From Sphingobium lactosutens DS20 (GTDB lineage: Bacteria; Pseudomonadota; Alphaproteobacteria; Sphingomonadales; Sphingomonadaceae), in the NCBI RefSeq assembly GCF_000445105.1, contig NZ_ATDP01000109.1, positions 124,001 through 188,000 on the forward strand: a stretch of 64,000 nt of DNA, written 5' to 3'. A program made the position numbers and the translations under genes. Every line of letters starts with the position of its first letter. Within the stretch, counting starts at the first letter, position 1. A model generated the notes under the pieces. That model saw only the letters and a program-made list of their open reading frames with translations. It was not told the origin of the DNA and made no database searches. Below, one piece after another: positions 7,525 through 16,467 of the stretch.

Positions 7525-10083
7525 ATGGCTAAGGCGCCTGCGTTCTGGCAAGCTTCGCTTGCCGATATACTGGCGCATGTTGGCTCGACCAGTGACGGCC
7601 TGTCCGCCGCCGATGCAGCCATTCGACTCGAACGCGACGGGCCGAACGAGATCGCACAGGCTCAGCGCCGCCATCTCGTCGCCGATCTGCTGCGCCGCCT
7701 TGCCAACCCGCTCGTCGCGATCCTGCTCGTGGCAGCGACGATCGCGGGTATCACCGGGGATCTTGCAAGCTTTACGATCATCGTCCTGGTCGTGCTCCTG
7801 TCGACGGTCCTCGACATGGTACAGGAGCACCGCGCGGAGGCGACCGCCGAGGCGCTCAAACGGTCGATCGCGCTGCGGGCCACGGTCTTGCGCGATGGCG
7901 ACGCGGTCGATCTGCCGGTTCAGGAGATCGTGGCGGGTGATGTCGTCAGGCTGGTAGCAGGTGATCTCGTACCCGCCGATGGTGTCGTCCTGGCAGCGAA
8001 CGCGGCGCAGGTGAATGAAGCGATGCTGACCGGAGAGCCATATCCGGTGGAGAAGCGGGCCGACCCGGCGGCGACAGCAACCGAAATAGCCGAAGCGCAC
8101 AACGCCCTGTTCCACGGTACGTCGGTGATTGGCGGGACAGCGACGATGCTCGTTGTCGAGACCGGCCGCCATACCCGGTTCGGGGCAATTGCGGGCTCGC
8201 TTGCTTCCACCCAGTCCCCCACGGCATTCGAGCGCGGAATCCATAAGCTCGGCATCCTCATCCTGCGGATGACCTTGTTCCTCGTCCTGTTCGTGCTGCT
8301 GACCCATCTGGCGCTGGGCCGGCCCCCGCTCGAGACATTCCTGTTCGCGATGGCGCTTGCGGTTGGCCTAACGCCCGAGCTGCTCCCGATGATCATGACC
8401 GTCTCGCTCGCGCGCGGCGCGCAGCGAATGGCGAGCGCGAGGGTCGTGGTGAAGCGGCTTTCAGCGATCCATGATCTTGGCCAGATGGACATCTTGTGTA
8501 CCGACAAGACGGGCACGCTCACCGAAGCGACGATCGCGCTCGTGGGACATCCCGGCATCGACGGAGAGGATGATGAGCGCGTCGCCGAACTGGCAGCGGT
8601 GAACGCGCGGTTCGAGACCGGCCTCAAGAGCCCGCTCGACGAGGCCCTGCTGCTCCACATGACCGGTCGATCGCTGGAGGGATGGCGCAAGCTCGACGAA
8701 AGGCCGTTCGATTTCGAGCGCCGCCGGGTTTCGGTCCTGGTCGAGGAAGACGGCAATCGGATCGAGGTCGTCAAGGGTGCGCCAGAAGCCCTGCTGGCAC
8801 TCTGCACGCGGGCCCAGGACCGCGAAGGGACCATCGTCCCACTAGACGACACCTTACGCAGCCGTCTGACCGCGCTCCAGCTGGATCGGGCCGCGAATGG
8901 CCTGCGACTGCTCGCCGTCGCCTGGAAAGCGGCAGCAGGGCAGGAGCGCATCGAGTCGGACGGTGATGACGACCTTGTCTTCGTGGGCCACTGCGTCTTC
9001 GTTGATCCACCCAAACCGAGCGCAACCGCCGCTGTCGCCCGGCTTGAGGCCGCCGGTATTCGCATCAAAGTGATCTCGGGCGACGCGGCGCCGGTGGTCG
9101 AGCATCTGGTCGGCGCGCTCGAACTGCCGGTGGAAGGCGTGCTGACCGGTGAGGAGATTGCGGAACTCAGCGACCAGGCGCTCAGCGCGCGATGCGAGGA
9201 TGTCGACCTCTTCGCGCGCGTCTCCCCCGATCAGAAGACGCGGATCGTGCATGCCTTGCAGGGGCGCGGGCACACCGTCGGGTTCATCGGCGACGGCATC
9301 AACGATGCACCGGCGATCCATGCGGCAGACGTCGGCCTGTCGGTCGAAGGGGCGACGGATGTGGCGCGCGAAGCCGCCGACATGATCCTGCTCGCGCCGG
9401 ATCTCGGCGTGCTCGCCGACGGCGTCGCCGAAGGGCGTCGGACCTATGCGAACATCATGAAATATATCCGCATGGGCACCAGCTCCAATTTCGGCAACAT
9501 GCTGACCATGGCGGTCGCTTCGCTGTGGCTGCCGTTCCTGCCGCTCACGGCCGTGCAGGTGCTGCTCAACAACCTCATCTACGACCTGTCGCAGATCGGC
9601 ATTCCGTTCGACAATGCCGACAGCGGCGATCTCGCGCATCCTCATGGCTGGGATATGCCTGGACTCGTGCGCTTCACCGCGATCATGGGGCCCCTGTCGT
9701 CCCTGTTCGACATCGCCACTTTCCTGCTGCTGATGCAGCTCTTCCACGCTGGCGTGGCGGAGTTCCGCGCCGCCTGGTTCATCGAATCCATGGCCACGCA
9801 GATCCTTGTCGTGTTCGTGATCCGGACTGCCCGCCCCGCCTGGATCAGCCGACCCCACATCGTCATGACGATTACTGCCCTCACCGGGCTCGCTATAGCA
9901 ACATCCCTGGTCCTGCTTCCATGGGCCGGCTTCTTCGGGTTCAGCATTCCCAGCGGCGGCGTGTTCGCTGTGATCGGCCTACTGGTGCTTGGCTATCTCG
10001 TCAGTTCGGAAATGCTCAAGCGTTTCGCCCTGCGGTCCGATCCGATAGATAGTCATCCCACTTTGGATAAGTTCAGGGTGTGA
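7525..10083 (+). CDS. MgtA-type cation-transporting P-type ATPase
   Basis: 852 residues from ATG 7525; an ATG at 7402 would add a Cys-rich tail that looks non-coding. The order is a short N-terminal cytosolic region, membrane helices, an actuator loop with LTGEPYPVEK (TGES-like), the phosphorylation motif DKTGTLT at Asp327, GDGINDAPAIHAADVG near the hinge, and C-terminal helices. LTPELLPMIMTVSLARGAQ and NLIYDLSQIGIPFDNAD are hallmarks of the magnesium-translocating P3B group. Inner-membrane import of Mg2+ is the family function. No mgtC or Mg-sensor leader is visible; the neighbours suggest stress control instead. Confidence 0.85.
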   Translation: MAKAPAFWQASLADILAHVGSTSDGLSAADAAIRLERDGPNEIAQAQRRHLVADLLRRLANPLVAILLVAATIAGITGDLASFTIIVLVVLLSTVLDMVQEHRAEATAEALKRSIALRATVLRDGDAVDLPVQEIVAGDVVRLVAGDLVPADGVVLAANAAQVNEAMLTGEPYPVEKRADPAATATEIAEAHNALFHGTSVIGGTATMLVVETGRHTRFGAIAGSLASTQSPTAFERGIHKLGILILRMTLFLVLFVLLTHLALGRPPLETFLFAMALAVGLTPELLPMIMTVSLARGAQRMASARVVVKRLSAIHDLGQMDILCTDKTGTLTEATIALVGHPGIDGEDDERVAELAAVNARFETGLKSPLDEALLLHMTGRSLEGWRKLDERPFDFERRRVSVLVEEDGNRIEVVKGAPEALLALCTRAQDREGTIVPLDDTLRSRLTALQLDRAANGLRLLAVAWKAAAGQERIESDGDDDLVFVGHCVFVDPPKPSATAAVARLEAAGIRIKVISGDAAPVVEHLVGALELPVEGVLTGEEIAELSDQALSARCEDVDLFARVSPDQKTRIVHALQGRGHTVGFIGDGINDAPAIHAADVGLSVEGATDVAREAADMILLAPDLGVLADGVAEGRRTYANIMKYIRMGTSSNFGNMLTMAVASLWLPFLPLTAVQVLLNNLIYDLSQIGIPFDNADSGDLAHPHGWDMPGLVRFTAIMGPLSSLFDIATFLLLMQLFHAGVAEFRAAWFIESMATQILVVFVIRTARPAWISRPHIVMTITALTGLAIATSLVLLPWAGFFGFSIPSGGVFAVIGLLVLGYLVSSEMLKRFALRSDPIDSHPTLDKFRV

Positions 10084-10095
10084 GGCGCTCATATC

Positions 10096-11130
10096 ATGAC
10101 CGCGCCAACTGAAGGGCCGGGCACAGGCCATAGCGGGCGCAGCTGGTTCATCAGCGTTCTGACTGTTGCTGCACTGGTTGGCGTAGTCCTGCATTTTGGC
10201 GAGGTCGAGACGTTCTTGCAGCTTCTCGCACGCGCGCATCCCCTGTGGCTTGCGGTAGCAATCCTTCTCCAGCTTTCGACCTATGTAAGTGTCGCTTCCG
10301 GATGGTCCGCCGTGCTGCGCCGCGCCGGTTCGCCGCAGCCATTCGGCAAGCTGCTCCGGATCGCCATTACCAAATTGTTCGCCGACCAGGCTGTCCCGAG
10401 CGCCGGGATGGGAGGCAATGTCCTTCTGGTGGATCAGTTGATGGCGCTGGGATCAGCGCGGGGCACAGCCGTCGCCGTCCTTCTCATCTCGATGATAGGC
10501 TATTATGCCGCCTACGCCGTGTTGGCGATAGCCATGCTATTCATCCTGTGGCTACACGACCGCGCGACAGTCTTTATGGCGGGGTTAGTGACCAGCTTCC
10601 TGTTGGTCGCATTGGCTATTCCATCGCTTGCGCTTTGGCTCAGGCAACGAGGCAGCCGCCCATTGCCACCGCGACTGGAGCATATAGGCGTCGTTCGCAG
10701 CCTTCTCGAAACCGTTGCGCAGGCGCCCTCCGCCCTTCTCCGCGATCGGCCGCTATTGTGTATGGTAGCTCTATATAATGGCCTGATCTTCCTCGCCGAT
10801 GCAGCCTCGCTCTTCGCCTGCCTGCTGGCGCTTGATCAGCCTGTAGGATTTGGGACCGCGTTCATTGCGCTGATCATGGCTTCTATCGTCGTCACCCTGG
10901 GGCCGGTACCTCTTGGACTGGGCAGCTTTGAAGCAACATCCACTACCACCCTGCATCTCCTTGGCGTTCCCGTCGAGGCGGCGTTCGCAGCGACCATGCT
11001 TCTGCGAATTCTGACACTTTGGCTACCGCTTTTACCGGGGGTGGTCTTGCTGCAATGGACGCAAACCAAGACCAGGAACCATCGATCGGAGATGACCGCC
11101 TCCTCGAGCGAAACGGATCGACCGGGTTGA
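10096..11130 (+). CDS. lysylphosphatidylglycerol synthase-type membrane domain protein
   Basis: 344 residues with about eight hydrophobic helices and the AVPSAGMGGNVLLVDQL segment typical of the UPF0104/AglD flippase-like membrane domain. The soluble lysyltransferase domain of MprF is absent, so lipid aminoacylation is not expected. The gene follows the P-type ATPase by 12 bases, which suggests one transcript. Related proteins are thought to move lipid-linked substrates, but the cargo here is unknown. Confidence 0.75.
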   Translation: MTAPTEGPGTGHSGRSWFISVLTVAALVGVVLHFGEVETFLQLLARAHPLWLAVAILLQLSTYVSVASGWSAVLRRAGSPQPFGKLLRIAITKLFADQAVPSAGMGGNVLLVDQLMALGSARGTAVAVLLISMIGYYAAYAVLAIAMLFILWLHDRATVFMAGLVTSFLLVALAIPSLALWLRQRGSRPLPPRLEHIGVVRSLLETVAQAPSALLRDRPLLCMVALYNGLIFLADAASLFACLLALDQPVGFGTAFIALIMASIVVTLGPVPLGLGSFEATSTTTLHLLGVPVEAAFAATMLLRILTLWLPLLPGVVLLQWTQTKTRNHRSEMTASSSETDRPG

Positions 11131-11243
11131 GGGAAAACAACCTTCAATCGATGCGGTGAACTCAAGCAACAACACGCGGTCATTGGTCGGCACAACGTCG
11201 AACTGCTACTCTGGAAGGGCAGAGACAGGAATCGGGACAGGGC

Positions 11244-12617
11244 ATGCTACGCGGCTGGATACTCTTTCATCATGAGCTCGATCCGGCGATCCCGGAAGTT
11301 CCCGAAGTGCTGCGCTTCCAGGAAGCGGCGAGCGCCATGGCTATCGACCTCACCGTGTTCGATCCCCATCGCTTCGACCTGATCGTGGGCGAGGACGAGG
11401 ATTGGGCAGTCACCTATAATGACAGTCCGATGAGGCGTCCCGACTTCATCATCTGCCGCACCGGCGCCGAAACGGACTACTACACCCTCGCACTTCTAAG
11501 GCATTTCGAGCGGCGCGGTGTCAGACTCATCAACGGTCCCGCGACGATCGAGCGCGTCGCCGACAAACTCCATACGCTCCAAAGCCTCAACCGCGCGGGA
11601 CTGCCTATACCGCGCACAATTCTCGGCACCTTTCCGATGGATGTCGATCTGGTGGAGCGGGAGCTGGGTTTCCCGGTGATCGTCAAGACGCTCAAGGGCA
11701 CGCGCGGCGCCGGCGTCCTCAAATGCGAGAACCGCAGCCAGTTCGAGGATCTCGCCGGCCTCCTCGAAAGTGCGGAAGCGAAGGCCGACTTCATCCTCCA
11801 GCACTATGTCCGCGCGAGCCACGGGCGAGACGTCCGCGTCCTCGTCGTCGGCGGACGAGTGGTGGCGGCGATGGAACGCCGTTCGCTCACCGGCGGCTTC
11901 AAGTCGAACGTGTCGCTGGGCGGCGTCGGTGTCGCCTATAACCCGCCGCCGGAGATGGCGGAGCTGGCGGTCAAGGCAGCCGATATCCTCGACCTCGACA
12001 TCACCGGGATCGACATCCTGTTCGATGAGGAAGGCTACCGGATCTGCGAAGCCAACTCCGCGCCCGGCTTCCAGGGACTGGAGCGCGCCAGCGGACTCGA
12101 CGTGCCCTCGACAATCCTCGAATGGATCGTTGCCACGCAGAACGCGCCCGCTCCGGTTCCCGCCGCGGCGGAGAGCAGTGTGCTGGCCGACATGATCTTC
12201 GGGGGACGCACGGGCCTGCGCGCGCTTACGGACCGTAACGAGCAATTCCGAAGCTTCGCGAGCGCGATGGGCGTGCGGCTCTTCGGCGCCAGCATGAGCT
12301 GTCTCGGCCAGGCGCTGGCCCCCGCGCTGCTTGTCGATGCCAGGAGCCGGACGGGTCTTGGCCTCAGGGCATTGTTCGAAGGCCGCTCGCGCACCGATCT
12401 CTCCGCGCTCGACGACAGCGAGCAGGAGCGGACGCTGATCATGGTGATGGCCCTCGCAATCTGGACAGCGATCCTGCCCTGGATCGCGGGCGCCGGCCCC
12501 ATGGCCAGCGGCTTCCTGTCGCTGATGGCGCTGTGTTTTCCGCTGCTCTTCGCGCTCACCGCCCCGTCCGGTCGTGTCAGGCGATCGGTGTCCACCTTGA
12601 AGAGCGATCGCGGCTGA
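11244..12617 (+). CDS. RimK-family ATP-grasp ligase with C-terminal membrane anchor
   Basis: 457 residues. Residues about 1-300 are an ATP-grasp ligase. NGPATIERVADKLHTLQSL, PVIVKTLKGTRGAGVLK, VGGRVVAAMERRS and DITGIDILFDEEGYRICEAN match RimK-type L-glutamate ligases, with the metal-binding Asp/Glu/Asn in the last block. The extra 150 residues end with two hydrophobic helices (LIMVMALAIWTAILPWIAGAG and GFLSLMALCFPLLFALTA), not part of standard RimK at about 300 residues. The product may therefore act at the membrane. Its stop overlaps the next start (TGATG), so it is coupled to the TauE permease. The acceptor substrate is unknown. Confidence 0.8.
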   Translation: MLRGWILFHHELDPAIPEVPEVLRFQEAASAMAIDLTVFDPHRFDLIVGEDEDWAVTYNDSPMRRPDFIICRTGAETDYYTLALLRHFERRGVRLINGPATIERVADKLHTLQSLNRAGLPIPRTILGTFPMDVDLVERELGFPVIVKTLKGTRGAGVLKCENRSQFEDLAGLLESAEAKADFILQHYVRASHGRDVRVLVVGGRVVAAMERRSLTGGFKSNVSLGGVGVAYNPPPEMAELAVKAADILDLDITGIDILFDEEGYRICEANSAPGFQGLERASGLDVPSTILEWIVATQNAPAPVPAAAESSVLADMIFGGRTGLRALTDRNEQFRSFASAMGVRLFGASMSCLGQALAPALLVDARSRTGLGLRALFEGRSRTDLSALDDSEQERTLIMVMALAIWTAILPWIAGAGPMASGFLSLMALCFPLLFALTAPSGRVRRSVSTLKSDRG

Positions 12618-13402
12618 TGGATTTGTCCGCGATTCCCTGGGTAGACTTGGCGCCCTTCATCCTCATCGGCCTGTTCGCTCAGACGATCGACAGCGCGCTG
12701 GGCCTGGGTTTTGGCGTGTTGTCCAACTCGCTCCTGGTTCTGACCGGCGCGCCTCCGATCACCGCCTCATCGGCGACTCGCACGGCCGAAAGCTTCACCA
12801 GCGGCGCGGCCGGCATGGCGCACATTCTGCAGCGCAATGTCGACTGGCCGCTCTTCGCGCGGCTCGCGGTGCCGGGGGTGATCGGGGGCGTTTCGGGGAT
12901 ATGGATGCTCTACTTCCTCAAGAGCGATATCTTGCGGCCGGTGCTGCTCGTTTATCTCATCGCGGTCGGGTCCTATCTGCTCTGGCGCGCGCCCCGCCGC
13001 CCGCTCGCCTTCCGCCGCATCAGGCTGGTCGCGCCGCTCGGCTTCCTCGGGGGCTTCCTCGACAGCTCCGGTGGTGGCGGATGGGGGCCGCTGGTAACCG
13101 GCAATCTGCTCGCACAGGGCATGACCCCGCGCATGGCCGTGGGCACCGCCAATGCCGCCGAGTTCTTCGTGACCGTGACGGTCCTCACCGCCTTTGTCGG
13201 TATTCACGGCCTGCATTTTAGCGATGCCGCGACGGGCATCCTCATCGGTGGTCTCGTGGCGGCGCCGCTCGGCGCCTGGCTGACTCGTCAGATAGCGCCC
13301 AAGCTGTTGCTTCAGCTGGTCGGTGCCCTCCTGGTGGGGACGAGCATGTGGAGCCTCGCTTCCTTGATGTTTGACCCCCTCCCCGTCTTTCCGCGAATTT
13401 AG
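12617..13402 (+). CDS. TauE/SafE-family permease
   Basis: 261 residues starting MDLSAIPWVD in the TGATG overlap with the ligase gene. About eight membrane helices are present. The two family half-repeats show as FAQTIDSALGLGFGVLSN and LGGFLDSSGGGGWGPLVTGN, the glycine-rich loops of the TSUP superfamily. Members export or import sulfur-containing anions such as sulfite, taurine or sulfoacetate. The tight coupling to a peptide-bond ligase suggests a shared process, but no direct evidence for the substrate is visible. Confidence 0.85.
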   Translation: MDLSAIPWVDLAPFILIGLFAQTIDSALGLGFGVLSNSLLVLTGAPPITASSATRTAESFTSGAAGMAHILQRNVDWPLFARLAVPGVIGGVSGIWMLYFLKSDILRPVLLVYLIAVGSYLLWRAPRRPLAFRRIRLVAPLGFLGGFLDSSGGGGWGPLVTGNLLAQGMTPRMAVGTANAAEFFVTVTVLTAFVGIHGLHFSDAATGILIGGLVAAPLGAWLTRQIAPKLLLQLVGALLVGTSMWSLASLMFDPLPVFPRI

Positions 13403-13466
13403 TCCTCCCGCAAATGCCGCCGTCAGAGAAGAGAGCTCGGCCAGCTCGCCAATGCCAAACTGACCG

Positions 13467-13697
13467 CTAGTATCCCAAATAGCTTTCCGGGGCGGCTATG
13501 AACCTGCTACGACATTGCTCACTGCAGAAATGATAGTATCGGCCGGCATACCTAGTGTGATGCGGCGTAGCGGCAGGATCGACACGCATACCGCAGACGG
13601 GATCGATCGTAATACTCTCACCGTGGGACAAATGCGCGTGCAGTGCTGTATGGGCGCTCGCCCCTTGCAAATGCGTACCATCGTTCGATTCGGACAT
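13467..13697 (-). CDS. free-standing YHS-domain protein
   Basis: 76 residues. The YHS motif shows as IDPVCGMRVDP, then YYHFCSEQCRSRF, providing three Cys for metal binding. An N-terminal His-rich stretch (HTALHAHLSHGES) may add ligands. YHS domains usually sit at the ends of heavy-metal P-type ATPases or multicopper proteins. As a single domain this could be a small metal carrier for copper or a related metal. No metal ATPase of the P1B class is nearby. Confidence 0.75.
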   Translation of the reverse strand: MSESNDGTHLQGASAHTALHAHLSHGESITIDPVCGMRVDPAATPHHTRYAGRYYHFCSEQCRSRFIAAPESYLGY

Positions 13698-14276
13698 ATG
13701 TCGGCCTCCTTCCCGTTCCAGATAGGGTCTGACATCATGTGAGAATCAGGTCTTGGCGACGCATGTCACGGGCGTTAGTGCCAATGCAAAGATATCGGCT
13801 CTCACGGCGGTGAACACGAAGAAAGAGAAAAGGATGCACCTCTTCTGGCCAATAGCCCCGCCTCCATAATTGAGCCGCCGCCTATTTCCCGCAAATTGCG
13901 GCAGCCGCCGTTCGGATAGGCAGGACACGCTTCTTCCCTACGAGACGAACCAAGGTTGACTGGATTTCTTACTCGTTCTGCGGAGCGTCATAATGCGACA
14001 CACGCTGCGCGCGCGCCGTCGCTTCTAGCCGACGCGCCCTACCCGGTGACAATCAGCATTGGCTTGCTGCTGATCCGGCTGCACCGAAGCGGAATTGATG
14101 CGAACGGTCGATTCGCTTATGTATTGCTTCAAATCAGTCGGTAAGAACGCGATCGTCGTCATACGCGCCAGCGGCGCAGGGCTGACGACGGAAAACAACC
14201 GCTTCAATGAATACGCCAGCAGATCGCATGAACGGCTTAGCTCAGCGGCGGGGGCCAGTGAGAGGACCGATGATCA
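13698..14276. other. gene-poor stretch of about 580 bases
   Basis: Between the YHS gene and the receiver gene I find no ORF with a ribosome site and a believable protein. Short frames on the minus strand (around 13746-13928 and 14025-14207) have no recognisable domain. The region probably holds promoters for both flanking genes and may contain decayed sequence. Confidence 0.4.
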
Positions 14277-14843
14277 GTGGAGGAACAGGGACATAACCGG
14301 GCGAGCATCCTGGTCGTCGATGACGAGACTTTGGTGCGGATGATGACGGCGGAGGTCCTGCTGGATGCGGGCTTCATGGTGCTGGAAGCGTGCAGCGCGA
14401 ACGAGGCAGTGACGGCACTCGAGGGCCGCGACGACATCGTCGCGGTGTTGAGCGACATCGAGATGCCGCCAGGGATAGACGGGATCGCGCTCGCCGGCGT
14501 CGTGCGGGAGCGCTGGCCTAGCGTGGCCATGATGCTCACCTCGGGACGCATCGCGCCCACCGACGCGGATGTTCTCTTCATCGCGAAGCCGTGGCGGGCT
14601 GCGGACCTTATTGCGCATGTCGCCTCGGTCGTAGGCCCCGCTGCCGTCCCACTGACCGATGACGAGATCCTTGACGCATGGCGGGACGCCGAGCTGGCGC
14701 TTGAAGCTGCTTCCGAGGCGGACAAGCCGGAGGCCGCGCACCACTCCATGCTCGCGGAGCAGGACGCCATCGAGCGCTTCGGCGCCGGGGCCCACGCTGC
14801 GGCCTATGACGAGCGGTTTCCCAGCGATCCGGCACGGGAATGA
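14277..14843 (+). CDS. single receiver-domain response regulator with short tail
   Basis: 188 residues. Residues about 10-125 form a REC domain. The acidic pair is Asp15-Asp16 (ILVVDDETLV), the phospho-acceptor is Asp60 (VLSDIEMP), the switch residue is Thr90 or Ser91 (MMLTSGR), and the conserved Lys is Lys106 (FIAKPW). The remaining 60 residues are helical, Ala/Glu-rich and not a known output domain. It is of the sphingomonad CheY-like type that often partners HWE kinases; one such kinase is at 19918, and a decayed relative of this protein is at 21506. Confidence 0.8.
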   Translation: MEEQGHNRASILVVDDETLVRMMTAEVLLDAGFMVLEACSANEAVTALEGRDDIVAVLSDIEMPPGIDGIALAGVVRERWPSVAMMLTSGRIAPTDADVLFIAKPWRAADLIAHVASVVGPAAVPLTDDEILDAWRDAELALEAASEADKPEAAHHSMLAEQDAIERFGAGAHAAAYDERFPSDPARE

Positions 14844-15325
14844 GGGAAGCCCGGTCGACAAATCTCGTTGCCGGATCCGAGCGGCAGCCACCACATCATC
14901 TGCCGGATGATTCTTCGAAACAACTGGCCAAGTTGTCGCTATATGGTTCCTGCAGCCGACATGGCTGTCGCGTTGTTGGCGATGCTTTCCGCGCTTGCCG
15001 CGCAGGCGTGGGATGGGGAGGCTTCGCTGGAAATCATCGTCACCGTAGAGCGCTAGCGCCCCACCCAGTGCTCCACGTCATCGAACGTGTCAGTGATGAC
15101 CGGCGATACGATCGAGGCCCGCGCCGCCACAAATCGCGCGAATCAGCTCCTGGCATTCACTCCCCATTGTTGCCAGCTTTGCTCCAGCGGCCAAAAAAAA
15201 TGGAGTTCATTTCCAGTCACCGTCTTGTTCGTCGCGAAATCCTGCGGACTTCGGCGATTGCCGGCTCTCGGGACAGTCATCGACTGTATTGAGGCAGGAT
15301 TTCCGCGGCACGCGGCGTCTCACGT
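14844..15325. other. gene-poor stretch of about 480 bases
   Basis: No convincing gene. A frame at 14868-15056 could encode about 50-62 residues with one hydrophobic stretch (MAVALLAMLSALAAQA), but it has no clear ribosome site and no recognisable family. The rest is without pattern that I can name. Confidence 0.35.
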
Positions 15326-15580
15326 TCAACGCACCGGGCAATCAGGCCGCGACAAGAGTTCGGAGATGTCGCGATCGTTGAACGCCTGCCCGTTCTCGAG
15401 CACCATGCTGAAGCGCGATCGGACTTCCGGCGCCGCCGCGAGGAAGGTGCCGAGGATTTCGCGGAGAGGCCCCGTCTTGTCGTCAGGTTCATATGCTGGC
15501 GGAAGGGCGATCGCGCCTTGCTCGTCATGGTCGAGCGTCAGCGTGCCGATCTCATTCCAAATGTCCGGATCGCTCACCAT
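15326..15580 (-). CDS. small hypothetical protein
   Basis: 84 residues beginning MVSDPDIWNEIGTLTLDHDE. The ATG is preceded by AGGGGGA, which overlaps the stop of the zinc-ribbon gene 11 bases upstream, so it is third in a three-gene unit (PRC-barrel, zinc-ribbon, this gene). It is acidic, without membrane span or signal. I do not recognise the family. The good ribosome site and operon position make it a likely real gene. Confidence 0.6.
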   Translation of the reverse strand: MVSDPDIWNEIGTLTLDHDEQGAIALPPAYEPDDKTGPLREILGTFLAAAPEVRSRFSMVLENGQAFNDRDISELLSRPDCPVR

Positions 15581-15591
15581 TCAGCGTCCCC

Positions 15592-15825
15592 CTATGCGCG
15601 ATCGCGCAGCTCGGTCCCGCCATCCTCGCCGGCGCAGTGCGCACAACAGTAGATGGCATCGCCTTCCTCGACGCCATGTCCGATGATCCGGCACTGACAA
15701 TGCGCGCAGCGCGGCGCCAGCGCCTCGATCGCGCACTCGAAGCTGTCGAACGTCGACGTCTTCCCGCCCAGCTCGACGGTGAAGCTCTTGTCATAGTCGT
15801 TGCCGCACTGGTCGCAGACTGGCAT
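15592..15825 (-). CDS. small cysteine-rich zinc-ribbon / metallothionein-like protein
   Basis: 77 residues with CDQCGNDYDKSF near the start, then CAHCQCRIIGHG and CCAHCAGED. That gives nine Cys plus His residues, enough for two metal sites. AAGGAGG lies 5 bases before the ATG, a very strong ribosome site. Similar proteins in sphingomonads and other alphaproteobacteria are annotated as prokaryotic metallothionein-like. It follows the PRC-barrel gene by 20 bases. The role is probably metal binding or a structural ribbon; the partner is unknown. Confidence 0.7.
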   Translation of the reverse strand: MPVCDQCGNDYDKSFTVELGGKTSTFDSFECAIEALAPRCAHCQCRIIGHGVEEGDAIYCCAHCAGEDGGTELRDRA

Positions 15826-15845
15826 GTCAACCTCCTTGGCGCTGC

Positions 15846-16217
15846 TCAGATATAGGGGACGCCGTAGAAGCCATAGACCTGCTCGCCATAGGCGCGGTCG
15901 TAGCGGGGCTCATCGCTGCCATAGTGGGGTGCTCGCTCCAAGCGCTCCTTGTCGATGTCGACCACATAGCCGCTCTGCTCTGTGTCATAGGTCAGCACCT
16001 TCCACGGGAGGGGATAATAGTCCGAGCCGATCCCGAGGATTCCACCGAACTGCAGAACTGCATATTCGACTTGGCCGGACCGCTTATCGACCATGAAATT
16101 GTAGATGCTGCCGAGCTTGTCGCCCGCCGGATTGTAAACCGTCGTTCCCTCGACCTTGTTCGAGGCGATCAGGCTCGTGGTCTCATCAGTCGATACGTCG
16201 CGATCCGTGTCCGTCAT
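15846..16217 (-). CDS. PRC-barrel domain protein
   Basis: 123 residues from MTDTDRDVSTDE; TTGGAGG at 6 bases upstream supports this start. The core LIASNKVEGTTVYNPAGDKLGSI (split here by reading: a conserved S-x-V-x-G-x-x-V-x-N-x-x-G-x-x-x-G pattern), then YAVLQFGGILGIG and YPLPWKVL, matches the PRC-barrel family of soluble beta-barrels. The tail is Tyr-rich. In alphaproteobacteria such small proteins are often stress-induced. It leads a three-gene unit with the two small genes downstream. Confidence 0.8.
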   Translation of the reverse strand: MTDTDRDVSTDETTSLIASNKVEGTTVYNPAGDKLGSIYNFMVDKRSGQVEYAVLQFGGILGIGSDYYPLPWKVLTYDTEQSGYVVDIDKERLERAPHYGSDEPRYDRAYGEQVYGFYGVPYI

Positions 16218-16467
16218 TGGAGCCTCCAATTCGTGTCTCCCCCCGCACGTCTACTCTGACAGAGGACGGCGTCCGCGCCATGACATAGGATAGCTTGGCA
16301 AGCCCCTGCGGTCCTGCCGTCGTAATCGCAGCCCGGCTGACCGCGATCGCCTCCTCGTATCTTACTTAGGTGATGGCATCCGGGGACGCGCACCACAGAT
16401 TGAGCGCTTCAGCGACATTAGCGCGATCGCGAATCCGCCCGTGGCTTCTCGGCTGATGAGATACACG

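Noticed and set aside
7920..9068. Minus-strand frame of 382 codons inside the P-type ATPase gene
   Set aside because: Serine- and arginine-rich shadow typical of the reverse frame of a GC-rich gene; the plus strand carries the DKTGTLT ATPase.
13746..14207. Two 60-codon minus-strand frames in the gap before the receiver gene
   Set aside because: No ribosome sites, no motifs, and composition not unlike random frames.
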